Shown: piece by piece, positions 25,111 to 33,623 of the stretch | How positions within the stretch are numbered: the stretch's first letter is position 1 | Layout: each line of letters opens with the position of its first letter | Origin: an uncultured Acetatifactor sp. | GTDB taxonomy: Bacteria; Bacillota; Clostridia; Lachnospirales; Lachnospiraceae | Reading direction: 5' to 3' | Length of the DNA stretch: 64,000 nucleotides | Assembly (NCBI RefSeq): GCF_910585425.1 | Contig: NZ_CAJUCP010000017.1 | Coordinates: 1-64,000, forward strand | The notes under the pieces: model-generated | What the model was told of the DNA's origin: nothing | Databases searched by the model: none | The model's input: the letters and a program-made list of their open reading frames with translations, nothing else | Program-made: the position numbers and the translations under genes

Positions 25111-25584
25111 ATGGCGAGATTTCGATATTCCATGCAGAGCATTCTGAACATAAAGATGAAGATGGAGACCCAGGCGAAGCAGGAATTCTCCACGGCCCGG
25201 GCGGCCCTGGACGAGGAGGAGGAGCGCCTGCAGACCCTGTACGACAGGAAGAGCGGCTATGAGGAGGCCGGGACGAAGCTGTTGTGCGGCACGCTGAAGC
25301 TGCGGGAGATCAATGAGAACAAGATGGCGATCCGATGTATGGAGGATTACATAGATAAGCAGCGTATCAGCGTGAATATGGCGGAAGAGAAGCTGGAGAG
25401 GGCCAGGGAGCGTCTTGCGGAAGTCAGGATGGAGCGCAAGACCCATGAGAAATTGAAAGAAAAGGCTTTCGATGCCTTCCTCATGGAGGAGAAGAGGCAG
25501 GAGAGCAAGGAGATAGATGAGCTGACCAGCTATACCTATGGGCAGCGCAGAAGCGAGGAGAGCGCAAGGAGCGTATCCGTTTAG
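25111..25584 (+). CDS. fliJ: Flagellar export chaperone FliJ
   Basis: A 157-residue, almost wholly helical coiled-coil protein. FliJ fits into the FliI hexamer and links it to FlhA. The N-terminal FRYSMQSILNIKMKMETQAKQEF matches the family opening, and charged heptads run throughout. It follows fliI by 51 bases and precedes the MotE-like gene by 11. Confidence 0.9.
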   Translation: MARFRYSMQSILNIKMKMETQAKQEFSTARAALDEEEERLQTLYDRKSGYEEAGTKLLCGTLKLREINENKMAIRCMEDYIDKQRISVNMAEEKLERARERLAEVRMERKTHEKLKEKAFDAFLMEEKRQESKEIDELTSYTYGQRRSEESARSVSV

Positions 25585-25595
25585 GAGATTATCAT

Positions 25596-26480
25596 ATGGC
25601 AACAAAGGAATTGAACCCTGTGGCCGCGGCGGCAGAGGAGGAAAAGGCAAAGCTTAAGGAAGAGAAGAAGAAATTCCGGCAGGAGCAGAAGGCCCAGAAG
25701 AAGGAGGCCAAAAAGCGGGCGGCGGAGATTGCGAAGCAGGAGGAGGCATTGGGAGAGGACGGCGGCAACGGCCTTGTCACCTTTTTCGCGACCCTGCTGA
25801 TCGTGATTCTGTGGCTGGCGATTGTCTGCGTGGTGATCAAGATGGATGTGGGCGGCTTCGGAAGCAGCGTCCTGACGCCCATCCTGAAGGATGTGCCTGT
25901 CATTAACAAGATACTGCCCTCCAAATCCCTTCCCGTCTCAGAGGAGAATACGGATTCCGAGAGCTACGGGGGATATGACAGCATGGAGGAGGCCGTGGCC
26001 TACATCAGGCAGCTGGAGCTGGAGCTGGAGAGAGAGCAGACATCCTCCAAGGATAAGGACACGCAGATTGACGGGCTGAAGGCGGAGGTGCTGCGCCTCC
26101 AGGAATTTGAGCAGAAGCAGGCGGAATTCCAGCGCATCCAGACGGAATTTCTGGAGGAAGTGGTGTACTCGGAGAAGGGCCCCGGCCCGGAGGAGTACAA
26201 GAAGTTCTATGAGGCGGCGAACCCTGCCTCATGGGAATATGTCTACAGACAGGTAGTCACGCAGCTGGAGGAGGATCAGAAATTCCAGGATTATGCCAAG
26301 GCCTATGCCGAGATGAAGCCGAAAGAGGTGGCTGGAGTCTTCGAGGAGATGACGGACAATCTGGATTTGGTGGCGAAGATACTGAATGCCATGTCCGTGG
26401 AGGACAGGGCGAAGATACTGGGGGCCATGGATGCCGGCGTGGCCGCGAAGCTCACGAAGATGATGGATCCGGACTCTTAA
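25596..26480 (+). CDS. MotE-like flagellar protein (YlxF type, MgtE-N-like C-terminus)
   Basis: A 294-residue protein with a charged Lys/Glu N-terminal region (1-55), one membrane helix (about 60-82), a periplasmic-side coiled coil (about 128-180) and a C-terminal helical repeat domain (KEVAGVFEEMTDNLDLVAKILNAMSVEDRAKILGAMD) like the MgtE N-domain found in MotE and Bacillus YlxF. MotE is a chaperone of MotC in proteobacteria. In Bacillota the gene always sits between fliJ and fliK and its exact role is unsettled. It is the last gene before the 101-base palindromic repeat. Confidence 0.8.
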   Translation: MATKELNPVAAAAEEEKAKLKEEKKKFRQEQKAQKKEAKKRAAEIAKQEEALGEDGGNGLVTFFATLLIVILWLAIVCVVIKMDVGGFGSSVLTPILKDVPVINKILPSKSLPVSEENTDSESYGGYDSMEEAVAYIRQLELELEREQTSSKDKDTQIDGLKAEVLRLQEFEQKQAEFQRIQTEFLEEVVYSEKGPGPEEYKKFYEAANPASWEYVYRQVVTQLEEDQKFQDYAKAYAEMKPKEVAGVFEEMTDNLDLVAKILNAMSVEDRAKILGAMDAGVAAKLTKMMDPDS

Positions 26481-26506
26481 GGAATATATTTTCGGGGCCG
26501 ACATAT

Positions 26507-26607
26507 TATACTGCAGACCGCCAGGATTTACAGTGGTGTCTTCGGGAAAGTACTTGGCTGCGGTCTGCAGTCGGATTGCACTGCAAATTTAACCAGTGCG
26601 CAGTATA
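26507..26607. repeat. TATACTGC-ended palindromic intergenic repeat, copy 1
   Basis: A 101-base unit lies in the 209-base gap before fliK. It starts TATACTGC and ends GCAGTATA. Inside are a perfect 11-base inverted repeat (26511-26521 with 26560-26570) and a right-hand hairpin (GCACTG/CAGTGC). Its right 27 bases match copy 2 at 46522 with one change. It interrupts an otherwise dense operon between the MotE-like gene and fliK. See copies 2 and 3. Confidence 0.7.
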
Positions 26608-26689
26608 AATTGTGGGAGATATTCTGGCGGGAAAGCCATCGCCAGGGTATTCACATATATCCCAAATAAAAAGAGAAAGGAGGGTAAGG

Positions 26690-28087
26690 ATGACGAGTAC
26701 AGCAGTAAAGGAAGTCAGTTCGTTCTTCGCGAACATGACGGCTGCGCAGCCGGGCAGGAATGCCGCGGGAGCCGCAAGCTTCCAGAATATCTGGAACGAT
26801 CAGATGAGCAGGAATGCCGACGCTTCCCCGGACAGCAACAGCAGAACGGGCGCGGCAAAGAAGCAGGATGCCTCCACGGATCGGCTGCAGAGGGGGTCTT
26901 CCCTGAAGGCCAAGGAGAGCCAGACTGTGCAGGAGGAGACGCAGGTCTCCCAGGAATCTCAGGAAATCCAGGAACTGTCCCCTGAGGAGCAGCAGCAGGC
27001 CATGGAAGTGCTGGGCAGTGCCGCGCTTCAGCTGATGCAGGAGATTGCGGACGCTTTCGGCATCACCATGGAGGAGCTTCAGGCCGCTATGGCCGATTTG
27101 GACATGGGCCAGCTGGATGTGCTGGACGCCTCTAAGCTCAGCGGGCTTCTGCTGAACCTGGGCGGTGCGGAGGATTTATCCGCGCTGGTCACGGACGGGG
27201 AGCTGTATGACACCTACCGCATGCTGATGAACCAGCTTGAGGGTGTGCTGCAGGAGAGCGCCGAGGCGCTGGAGACAGAGCCGGAGCAATTGCTCACGCT
27301 GCTCCAGGACGGATTCCAGGAGGAAGCGCCCGTGGAGGAAGGAACTGTCATTCAGCCACAGCAGCCTGAGGAAAAAGCGCAGCTTTTCAGAGAGGACCAT
27401 AGGCCCGAGGAGGCACAGCAGGGCGTGGACACCGGCGATGGGCAGCAGGCGGTGCAGAGAGGGCAGGAGACCCGGGACGCACAGAACCAGGGCCAGGGAG
27501 AGAAGCAGGAGAGGCATTCCGAGGGAAAATCCCAGAAGGAGCCGCAGATGAACCTGTTCCTGCAGAATCTCCGGACAGAGCAGTTCCAGCCGGGAGTGGC
27601 CCAGGCGCAGAGCGTGGCCACAAGCAGTCCCTGGAGCGAGACGACACAGGACATCATGAACCAGATTCTGGACTACATGAAGCTCCAGCTGAACGCGGAC
27701 AGCACGAACCTGGAGATGCAACTCCATCCCGCAAGCCTGGGGACGCTGCAGATACAGCTTGCTTCCAAGGCGGGAGTGGTCACGGCCAACTTCATCGCCC
27801 AGAACGAGACGGTGAAAGCGGCGTTGGAGACCCAGATGATACAGCTCAAGGAGCAGTTCGAGGAGCAGGGCATCCGGGTGGAATCCATCGAAGTCACAGT
27901 CCAGACCCATGAGTTCGAGCGGAACCTGGACGAACAGGGCCGGGGCAGGAACAACCAGCCGGAAAAGAAAGGCCGGGGCAGAAGGATCAATCTCGGCGGG
28001 GCAGTGTCCATGGAGGACGCGGAGGCGGAAGAGCCTGTGGCGGACAGGATGACTGCGGTGGGCAGTACGGTGGAGTACACCGCGTGA
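26690..28087 (+). CDS. fliK: Flagellar hook-length control protein FliK
   Basis: A 465-residue secreted molecular ruler that sets hook length and triggers the switch in export specificity. The N-terminal two thirds is Gln/Glu-rich and of low complexity. The C-terminal Flg_hook domain (about 320-425) has the family core LEMQLHPASLGTLQIQLASK, then ALETQMIQLKEQFEEQGI. ATG 26690 follows AGGAGGGTA; an upstream in-frame start at 26612 lies at the end of the repeat and has no site. Position after the MotE-like gene and before flgD is canonical. Confidence 0.92.
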   Translation: MTSTAVKEVSSFFANMTAAQPGRNAAGAASFQNIWNDQMSRNADASPDSNSRTGAAKKQDASTDRLQRGSSLKAKESQTVQEETQVSQESQEIQELSPEEQQQAMEVLGSAALQLMQEIADAFGITMEELQAAMADLDMGQLDVLDASKLSGLLLNLGGAEDLSALVTDGELYDTYRMLMNQLEGVLQESAEALETEPEQLLTLLQDGFQEEAPVEEGTVIQPQQPEEKAQLFREDHRPEEAQQGVDTGDGQQAVQRGQETRDAQNQGQGEKQERHSEGKSQKEPQMNLFLQNLRTEQFQPGVAQAQSVATSSPWSETTQDIMNQILDYMKLQLNADSTNLEMQLHPASLGTLQIQLASKAGVVTANFIAQNETVKAALETQMIQLKEQFEEQGIRVESIEVTVQTHEFERNLDEQGRGRNNQPEKKGRGRRINLGGAVSMEDAEAEEPVADRMTAVGSTVEYTA

Positions 28088-28164
28088 ATGCTCTATTTCA
28101 TTAATGACGGAGTGCACGGAAACATGTTTCCGGAGATGAAAAAGATTAAGAAAGGAGAAAGCAG

Positions 28165-28896
28165 ATGAGCATATTGATGGCGCCCGTGAAAGACGGCAAG
28201 TTCGTGGAGACGGATACCCAGAACTCTTTGAAGAAGGCTACGTCCTCTGACAACAACGGCATGGACAAGGACGCGTTCCTGCAGCTCCTGGTAGCGCAGA
28301 TGCAGTATCAGGATCCCCTGGAGCCTACCTCCAATACGGAGTACATTTCCCAGTATGCGCAGTTCTCGCAGGTAGAGCAGATGCAGAACATGGCAGCCAC
28401 TTCAGAGCTGGCCAGGGCCACTTCTCTGGTGGGTCAGGAGGTCTATATCAAGACCACCAACTCAAAGGGAGAGTCCCAGTTGAAATACGGCAAGGTGGAC
28501 TATGTGGTATTCGAGAACAACAAGGCATATCTTGCCATCGATGAGTCCCTCTATTCGCTGGAAGATTTGGATACCGTTGTGGATCTGGATTACAAGAACG
28601 CATTCGACAAGGCATACGACTTCACGGTAGAGCTGAATAAGCTTCCTGTGATAAGCAGCATCGACCTGTCCTATGCAGAGAAAATCGACAAGCTGGAGAA
28701 GATTTATAACGAGATGACCGATTACGAGAAGAGCTTCCTGACAGACGAGAACGTGGAGAAGCTGAAGAAGTACATCGAGAAGCTAAAGGAAGTGCGCGAG
28801 GCCGCAGGTGAGGGCGATGAAGGTGAGGACAAGGACGAGTCTGACACCGAAGGGACAGAGGGCACTGAAGGAGCCGACGGAAGCGGCGGAGCGTAA
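28165..28896 (+). CDS. flgD: Flagellar hook assembly protein FlgD
   Basis: A 243-residue hook cap protein. The N-terminal motif DKDAFLQLLVAQMQYQDPLEPTSNTEYISQYAQFSQVEQM is diagnostic. A small beta domain (about 90-140) follows. Instead of a plain Ig-like end, the last ~90 residues are charged helix and an acidic Asp/Glu/Gly tail. The start has AAAGGAG. The next gene, a TIGR02530 member, usually follows flgD in Bacillota. Confidence 0.93.
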   Translation: MSILMAPVKDGKFVETDTQNSLKKATSSDNNGMDKDAFLQLLVAQMQYQDPLEPTSNTEYISQYAQFSQVEQMQNMAATSELARATSLVGQEVYIKTTNSKGESQLKYGKVDYVVFENNKAYLAIDESLYSLEDLDTVVDLDYKNAFDKAYDFTVELNKLPVISSIDLSYAEKIDKLEKIYNEMTDYEKSFLTDENVEKLKKYIEKLKEVREAAGEGDEGEDKDESDTEGTEGTEGADGSGGA

Positions 28897-28950
28897 ACGG
28901 CATCACTGGCAGCGGAATTTCCTGTCAGGACAAAAAAGGAGCATACAGGG

Positions 28951-29349
28951 ATGGATATTCAGAACAATGGCTATATGTCCATTGCGCAGCTGACGGATCA
29001 GTATCTGGGCAAAGCTCAGAAGATGCCGGTCCGGGAGACCAAGGATGGTCTGACCTTTCAGGATGTCCTGCAGCGTAAGGCACAGCCCGGAGACTGCAGC
29101 CTTAAGTTTTCCAAGCATGCCATGGGCAGGCTGTCTGACCGCAATATCGAGCTGAGCGACAATCAGCTGGAGCGGCTGGCATCGGGTACAAGGAAGGCGG
29201 AGCAGAAGGGCATCAGGGATTCGCTGGTGATCGTAGATTCGCTGGCATTCATTGTGAACGTGCCGAACCAGACAGTGGTCACAGCAATGGACAGTACGCA
29301 GACAGATGAGAACATATTTACGAACATCAACGGGGCAGTTATCATGTGA
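28951..29349 (+). CDS. TIGR02530-family flagellar operon protein
   Basis: A 132-residue protein with the conserved core SLKFSKHAMGRLSDRNIELSDNQLERLASGT and DSLVIVDSLAFIVNVPNQTVVTAMD. This family is found only in flagellar operons between flgD and flgE and may help hook assembly; its precise role is not established. It has no signal or membrane helix. AAAAAGGAG precedes the ATG. Confidence 0.85.
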   Translation: MDIQNNGYMSIAQLTDQYLGKAQKMPVRETKDGLTFQDVLQRKAQPGDCSLKFSKHAMGRLSDRNIELSDNQLERLASGTRKAEQKGIRDSLVIVDSLAFIVNVPNQTVVTAMDSTQTDENIFTNINGAVIM

Positions 29350-29371
29350 CCGGACCTCAAGGGGGTCATGA

Positions 29372-29395
29372 GCCCCTCGAATGACAGAGAGGGGC
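29372..29395 (+). other. Perfect 7-base hairpin in the leader of flgE
   Basis: GCCCCTC and GAGGGGC pair around a 10-base loop in the 161-base gap before flgE. There is no T run, so it is more likely an mRNA processing or stability element than a terminator. Nothing else in the gap is recognised apart from the flgE ribosome binding site (AGGAGG). Confidence 0.4.
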
Positions 29396-29510
29396 ATGCT
29401 TCGTTGAAAGACATTTACCAATCAACATGTATAGCGAGTGGGCGCTTCCGGAATGCCGCACCGGAAAGGGCAGACGGATGCACTCACGAGTATAGGAGGA
29501 AGCAAGCACT

Positions 29511-31019
29511 ATGATGAGATCGCTTTTCTCTGGCGTGTCGGGACTGAAGACACACCAGACCAGAATGGACGTTATCGGTAACAATATCGCCAACGTGAAC
29601 ACGGTAGCCTACAAATACAGCACCATGACGTTCGCGTCATTGATGAGCCAGACCACCCAGAGGGCCAGCGGCGCCAATGCCACTACTGGTACGGGCGGCG
29701 TCAACGCAAGGCAGATCGGCCTGGGCGTGAAGACCAGCGCCATCAATATCAATATCACGGCCCAGGGCGCAAGCCAGTCCACGGGCAATCCCTTTGACAT
29801 CATGATCACGGGGGAGAACTTCTTCGTAGTCAGCGACGGCAAGCAGAACTACTTTACCAGGGACGGTTCCTTCTATGTGGACGGAGCGGGAAACCTGGCC
29901 ATGACCAGCATCGGTTACAATGTCATGGGATGGCAGCCGGATATCGACCCCGAGACAGGGGATGTGAGGGGCATCAAGAAGGATACGGTGTCCGCCCTGC
30001 GCATCATGAGCTCCGCCAATATGACTTATCCGCCGGAGGCTACCAGTGAGGCTTATATGTCCGGTATCATTGATTTGAACGATACGGATGTGACTTCTGA
30101 CGGCGGTAAGGTGGTGAACCTGAATTTCTATGATTCATTGGGGTATACGTATACGGCTAAGTTTTCGTTTAAGCAGGATGAGGGAGTAAAAGATGCGAAT
30201 GGCAATGTTACGACGGCGGCGGATCAATATAAGTATACGATGAAGCTTGTCGAACTTCAGGATTCCACAGGGGCGAAGGTGCCGGCAGGGAAATTGGCTG
30301 GGGCAAATGCGACTGATGAGGAGGAAGCTGCAGCTTACGCTGAATTAATGAATAAGCTGATGGGGACCAAACAGGTCATATTTGACAAGAAGACTGGTAA
30401 GATTTCGACATTTACGGAAGCGACAATTAATCCTGACGGCACTGTTACTGCTGGTACTCCTGTCGATCCGAAGAAGTTTGATTTGAATTTTCATGTATTA
30501 AATGATACTACTGCTAATCCACCTAGTGATGCAGGCAATTTCCAGAAGATTAACCTGGACATCTCCCAACTGACGACCTTCGACAACAAGGGAACCTCCA
30601 CCGCGGGAGCCACCAACGGCAAGGACGACAAGTACAACACCGGATCCGGCCGCCGCGTAGGCGCCATGATCGGTGTGGCCATCCAGCAGAACGGAGAAAT
30701 CTACGCAAGCTACGACAACGGCATGACCAAGCTCTTGGGCCAGATTGCCACGGCCAGGTTCGCTAACGCGTCCGGTCTGGAGAAGCAGGCGGATAACCTG
30801 TACTCCGCCACACTGAACTCCGGCACCTTCGACGGCATCGGCGTGGACATCACCGCGGACGGCGGCTACATGTCCACCGGCCAGCTGGAGATGAGCAACG
30901 TGGACCTGTCCTCGGAGTTCACGGAGATGATCACCACCCAGCGTGGCTTCCAGGCCAACAGCCGTATCATAACTGTGTCGGATACGCTCCTGGAAGAATT
31001 AACTAATCTGAAGCGATAA
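29511..31019 (+). CDS. flgE: Flagellar hook protein FlgE
   Basis: The 502-residue hook subunit. The N-terminal helix contains the family signature SGVSGLKTHQTRMDVIGNNIANVNTVAYK. The C-terminal end (MSNVDLSSEFTEMITTQRGFQANSRIITVSDTLLEELTNLKR) is the matching coiled-coil part. The middle (about residues 190-345) is the surface-exposed domain. Bases about 30080-30538 coding for it use A/T-ending codons, unlike the strictly G/C-ending flanks, which points to exchange by recombination. AGGAGG precedes the ATG. Confidence 0.95.
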   Translation: MMRSLFSGVSGLKTHQTRMDVIGNNIANVNTVAYKYSTMTFASLMSQTTQRASGANATTGTGGVNARQIGLGVKTSAININITAQGASQSTGNPFDIMITGENFFVVSDGKQNYFTRDGSFYVDGAGNLAMTSIGYNVMGWQPDIDPETGDVRGIKKDTVSALRIMSSANMTYPPEATSEAYMSGIIDLNDTDVTSDGGKVVNLNFYDSLGYTYTAKFSFKQDEGVKDANGNVTTAADQYKYTMKLVELQDSTGAKVPAGKLAGANATDEEEAAAYAELMNKLMGTKQVIFDKKTGKISTFTEATINPDGTVTAGTPVDPKKFDLNFHVLNDTTANPPSDAGNFQKINLDISQLTTFDNKGTSTAGATNGKDDKYNTGSGRRVGAMIGVAIQQNGEIYASYDNGMTKLLGQIATARFANASGLEKQADNLYSATLNSGTFDGIGVDITADGGYMSTGQLEMSNVDLSSEFTEMITTQRGFQANSRIITVSDTLLEELTNLKR

Positions 31020-31047
31020 AATAGTTCTCGCAATATTAGTTAGAATA

Positions 31048-31088
31048 TGCTATAATGTCCTTTGGCGGGGGGCAGCGGTCTGCCCCCC
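31048..31088 (+). promoter_or_regulatory. Extended -10 promoter and G+C hairpin before flbD
   Basis: TGCTATAAT (31048-31056) is an extended -10 element with no clear -35. Eleven bases later starts a perfect nine-pair stem, GGGGGGCAG and CTGCCCCCC, with a four-base loop (31067-31088). The hairpin would lie at the very 5' end of a transcript starting here, or act as a stabiliser between flgE and motAB mRNA. Confidence 0.5.
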
Positions 31089-31133
31089 ACATTCTTGTAA
31101 GAAGAGACATCGAAGTGAAGAGGGGCATTCGGT

Positions 31134-31319
31134 ATGATAGAAGTGACGAAGCTGAACGGCGTGAAGGTCCTCCTGAACCCACATCTGTTCGAAATCGTGG
31201 AGGAGACACCGGATACGGTGATCACTCTCACCACAGGAAAAAAAATAATTGTAAAAGAAAGTAGACAAGAGATCAAAAATCTTGTAATATTATATAGAAA
31301 GGGTATTTTTGCGGAATAA
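31134..31319 (+). CDS. flbD: FlbD/SwrD-family small flagellar protein
   Basis: A 61-residue member of the FlbD family (MIEVTKLNGVKVLLNPHLFEIVEETPDTVI...KKIIVKES). In Bacillus the homologue SwrD is needed for full motor torque, and its gene lies just before the stator genes in several clostridia, as here. It is unrelated to the Caulobacter regulator of the same name. The frame ends 31 bases before motA. Confidence 0.9.
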   Translation: MIEVTKLNGVKVLLNPHLFEIVEETPDTVITLTTGKKIIVKESRQEIKNLVILYRKGIFAE

Positions 31320-31350
31320 TCAAAAGAAGCAAAAGGGTTAGGTGATTCTC

Positions 31351-32148
31351 GTGGATATTGCGTCTTTAATTGGTATTGTATTATGTTTTGCGATGATGCT
31401 GTACGGTATCATAGACGGGGCCGGCATCAACAACCTGGTGAAGGAGTACTGGAACTTCCCGTCAGCCATCATTACCTTTGGTGGCGCCTTTGCCGCCACG
31501 CTGACATCCTACAGCCTGGCGGATTACATAAGCGGCCTGAAGAGTTTCGCGCTGGTCTTCAAGGCACCGGCCATAAATACTGCCGAGATGATCCGCAAGA
31601 TTATAGACCTGTCCAATGTGGCGCGTAAGGAAGGTCTGCTGTCTCTGGAGGAAGCCGCGGCGGATATGGACGATGCTTTCCTGAAGAAGGGCATCCTGCT
31701 CATGGTGGACGGCACGGATCCCGAGCTGGTCCGGGCCATCATGGAGACAGAGCTGGTCAGCATCGAGGGAAGACATAAGAACTGCATCAGCTTCTGGGAT
31801 ACCTTGGGGGCTATGGGCCCTGCCTGGGGTATGATCGGTACGCTGATCGGTCTGGTAGATATGTTGTACCATATGGATAATGTGGCTACGCTGGGGCCTG
31901 CCATGGCTGTGGCCTTGATTACCACGTTCTATGGTTCGGTGCTTGCCAACGCCATCTGTACCCCGGTATCCAACAAGCTGAAGGCTGACAATGCGGTAGA
32001 GATGATGCTGAAAGAGGTCATGATTGAGGGGCTGCTGTCCATCCAGGCTGGCGAGAACCCGAGAGTCATCGAAGAGAAGCTGAAGTCCTTCCTGGCTCCT
32101 CAGGAGAGGGAGGCTGTATCCGGCTCAGACGCAGGGGGTGAGGAGTAA
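31351..32148 (+). CDS. motA: Flagellar motor stator protein MotA
   Basis: A 265-residue stator subunit with four membrane helices and a long cytoplasmic loop whose charged residues contact FliG. The conserved region EGRHKNCISFWDTLGAMGPAWGMIGTLIGLVDML is the MotA/TolQ/ExbB signature. GTG 31351 is preferred because the resulting MDIASLIGI opening matches MotA and AGGTGA lies close upstream; GTG 31342 would add three residues. The stop overlaps motB by one base. Confidence 0.94.
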   Translation: MDIASLIGIVLCFAMMLYGIIDGAGINNLVKEYWNFPSAIITFGGAFAATLTSYSLADYISGLKSFALVFKAPAINTAEMIRKIIDLSNVARKEGLLSLEEAAADMDDAFLKKGILLMVDGTDPELVRAIMETELVSIEGRHKNCISFWDTLGAMGPAWGMIGTLIGLVDMLYHMDNVATLGPAMAVALITTFYGSVLANAICTPVSNKLKADNAVEMMLKEVMIEGLLSIQAGENPRVIEEKLKSFLAPQEREAVSGSDAGGEE

Positions 32149-32975
32149 TGGCAAAACGCAAAGAGGATACGCCCCCCGCCGGATCCCCGGCGTGGATGGC
32201 GACATTCAGTGACCTGATGAACCTCCTTCTCTGCTTTTTTGTCATGCTTTTCGCCATGTCCAGTATCGAGGAGGCCAAGCTGCAGGAATTCGTGGCTGCC
32301 ATGAACAATACCTTCAGCGTGTTCGACGGCGGTGCCAGCGCCATCGGTGACGGCTTCCTGATCAGCAACGGCGTCAGCCAGCTCAATGAGCTTGACCAGT
32401 ATATCAACAGCACCGGCAAGACGGCCGACAGCGACACGGACGGAGAGGATTTCCAGGACTACGAGATGTCTCCGGAGGCCATGGAGGAGATTCTTCAGGA
32501 CAAGATGCTGGAGGAGAACGAGGAGCGGGTGGAGGAGATTGAGGAGGCCCTGACCGAGAGCGACATCGCCGATGAGGTGGAGGTGAGCTTTACCGCCCAG
32601 TATGTGAAGCTGACTATGAACGGCGGTCTGCTGTTCGACTCGGGAAGCGCCCAGCTCAAGGATGACGCGAAGCTTATCATAGATAAGGTAGGGCTGATAC
32701 TGGAGCGGTACGGGAATGCGGGCACTATAGAGATTGAGGGGCATACGGACAATGTGCCCATGAAGAGCGCCCAGTACCCCAGCAATGAGGAGCTGAGCAG
32801 CGCCAGGGCCCTGTCGGTGTTCTATTATCTGGTGGATTCCACGACCTTGAATCCGCTGAACCTAAAGCATGCCGGGATGGGAGAGAGGGTGCCCATCGCC
32901 GACAACTCCACGCCGGAGGGCAGGAGCAGGAACAGAAGAGTTGAAATATTGATCTACAATCCGTCCCAGGGGTAA
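32148..32975 (+). CDS. motB: Flagellar motor stator protein MotB
   Basis: A 275-residue stator subunit that conducts ions and anchors to peptidoglycan. The N-terminal membrane helix (LLLCFFVMLFAM) starts with the essential acid Asp22. A linker rich in Asp and Glu (about 75-145) leads to the OmpA-like domain with FDSGSAQLK and IEGHTDNVPM...NEELSSARA. Overlap with motA secures equal synthesis. Confidence 0.94.
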   Translation: MAKRKEDTPPAGSPAWMATFSDLMNLLLCFFVMLFAMSSIEEAKLQEFVAAMNNTFSVFDGGASAIGDGFLISNGVSQLNELDQYINSTGKTADSDTDGEDFQDYEMSPEAMEEILQDKMLEENEERVEEIEEALTESDIADEVEVSFTAQYVKLTMNGGLLFDSGSAQLKDDAKLIIDKVGLILERYGNAGTIEIEGHTDNVPMKSAQYPSNEELSSARALSVFYYLVDSTTLNPLNLKHAGMGERVPIADNSTPEGRSRNRRVEILIYNPSQG

Positions 32976-33018
32976 TTCACAGGGCAAAAATGATGGTAGA
33001 AGGAAGGGTTTTCGCGAT

Positions 33019-33564
33019 ATGAAGAAGAATTTGCTTAGTGTGCTGATATTGGTGCTGATGATTGTGAACATTGCCATGTCAGCGGTCATGATGATAAGCG
33101 TCACCGGCACGAACCAAAAGACGGCGGCTCTGATGGACAGCATCGGGACGGCGATGAATCTGGAGTGGAACAGCCCGGGCAGCCTGACGGACGTGCCGCT
33201 GTCGGATTCCGAGACATATAATGTAGGGACCATGACGGTTCATCTGGCCTATTCCGAAGTGGTGGGAGAGGACGGCACGGTCAGCACCAGCGACAAGCAG
33301 ATGTACATTGTGTTCGACATCGCCCTCCTGCTGAACAAGACCCATGAGGATTATGAGTCCTACGGCGGGGAAGGCATGAGCCAGTATGACAGCATGATCA
33401 AGGATACCATCGAGGGCGTGGTCACCAATTACACGGAGGAGGAATGCCGCGCGGACTTCAGCGGCGCCATCAGGGATGAAATCCTTGCTGCCATTCAGGA
33501 TCGGTTCCATTCGAAGATCGTGTACGGCATCACGCTGAGCAATGTGAAGTACGGCGGGGGCTGA
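33019..33564 (+). CDS. fliL: Flagellar basal-body-associated protein FliL
   Basis: A 181-residue single-pass membrane protein (helix about 4-26) with an outside domain. FliL surrounds the stator and supports torque. Assignment rests on size, topology, the C-terminal pattern AIRDEILAAIQDRFHSKIVYGITLSNVKYGG and position between motB and fliM. AGAAGGAAGG precedes the ATG. Confidence 0.85.
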   Translation: MKKNLLSVLILVLMIVNIAMSAVMMISVTGTNQKTAALMDSIGTAMNLEWNSPGSLTDVPLSDSETYNVGTMTVHLAYSEVVGEDGTVSTSDKQMYIVFDIALLLNKTHEDYESYGGEGMSQYDSMIKDTIEGVVTNYTEEECRADFSGAIRDEILAAIQDRFHSKIVYGITLSNVKYGGG

Positions 33565-33623
33565 TGGAGAGAACGATATGTTCGGTATGACAGATAAAAA
33601 GTTGCGACAGGAGGTGAACCTGT

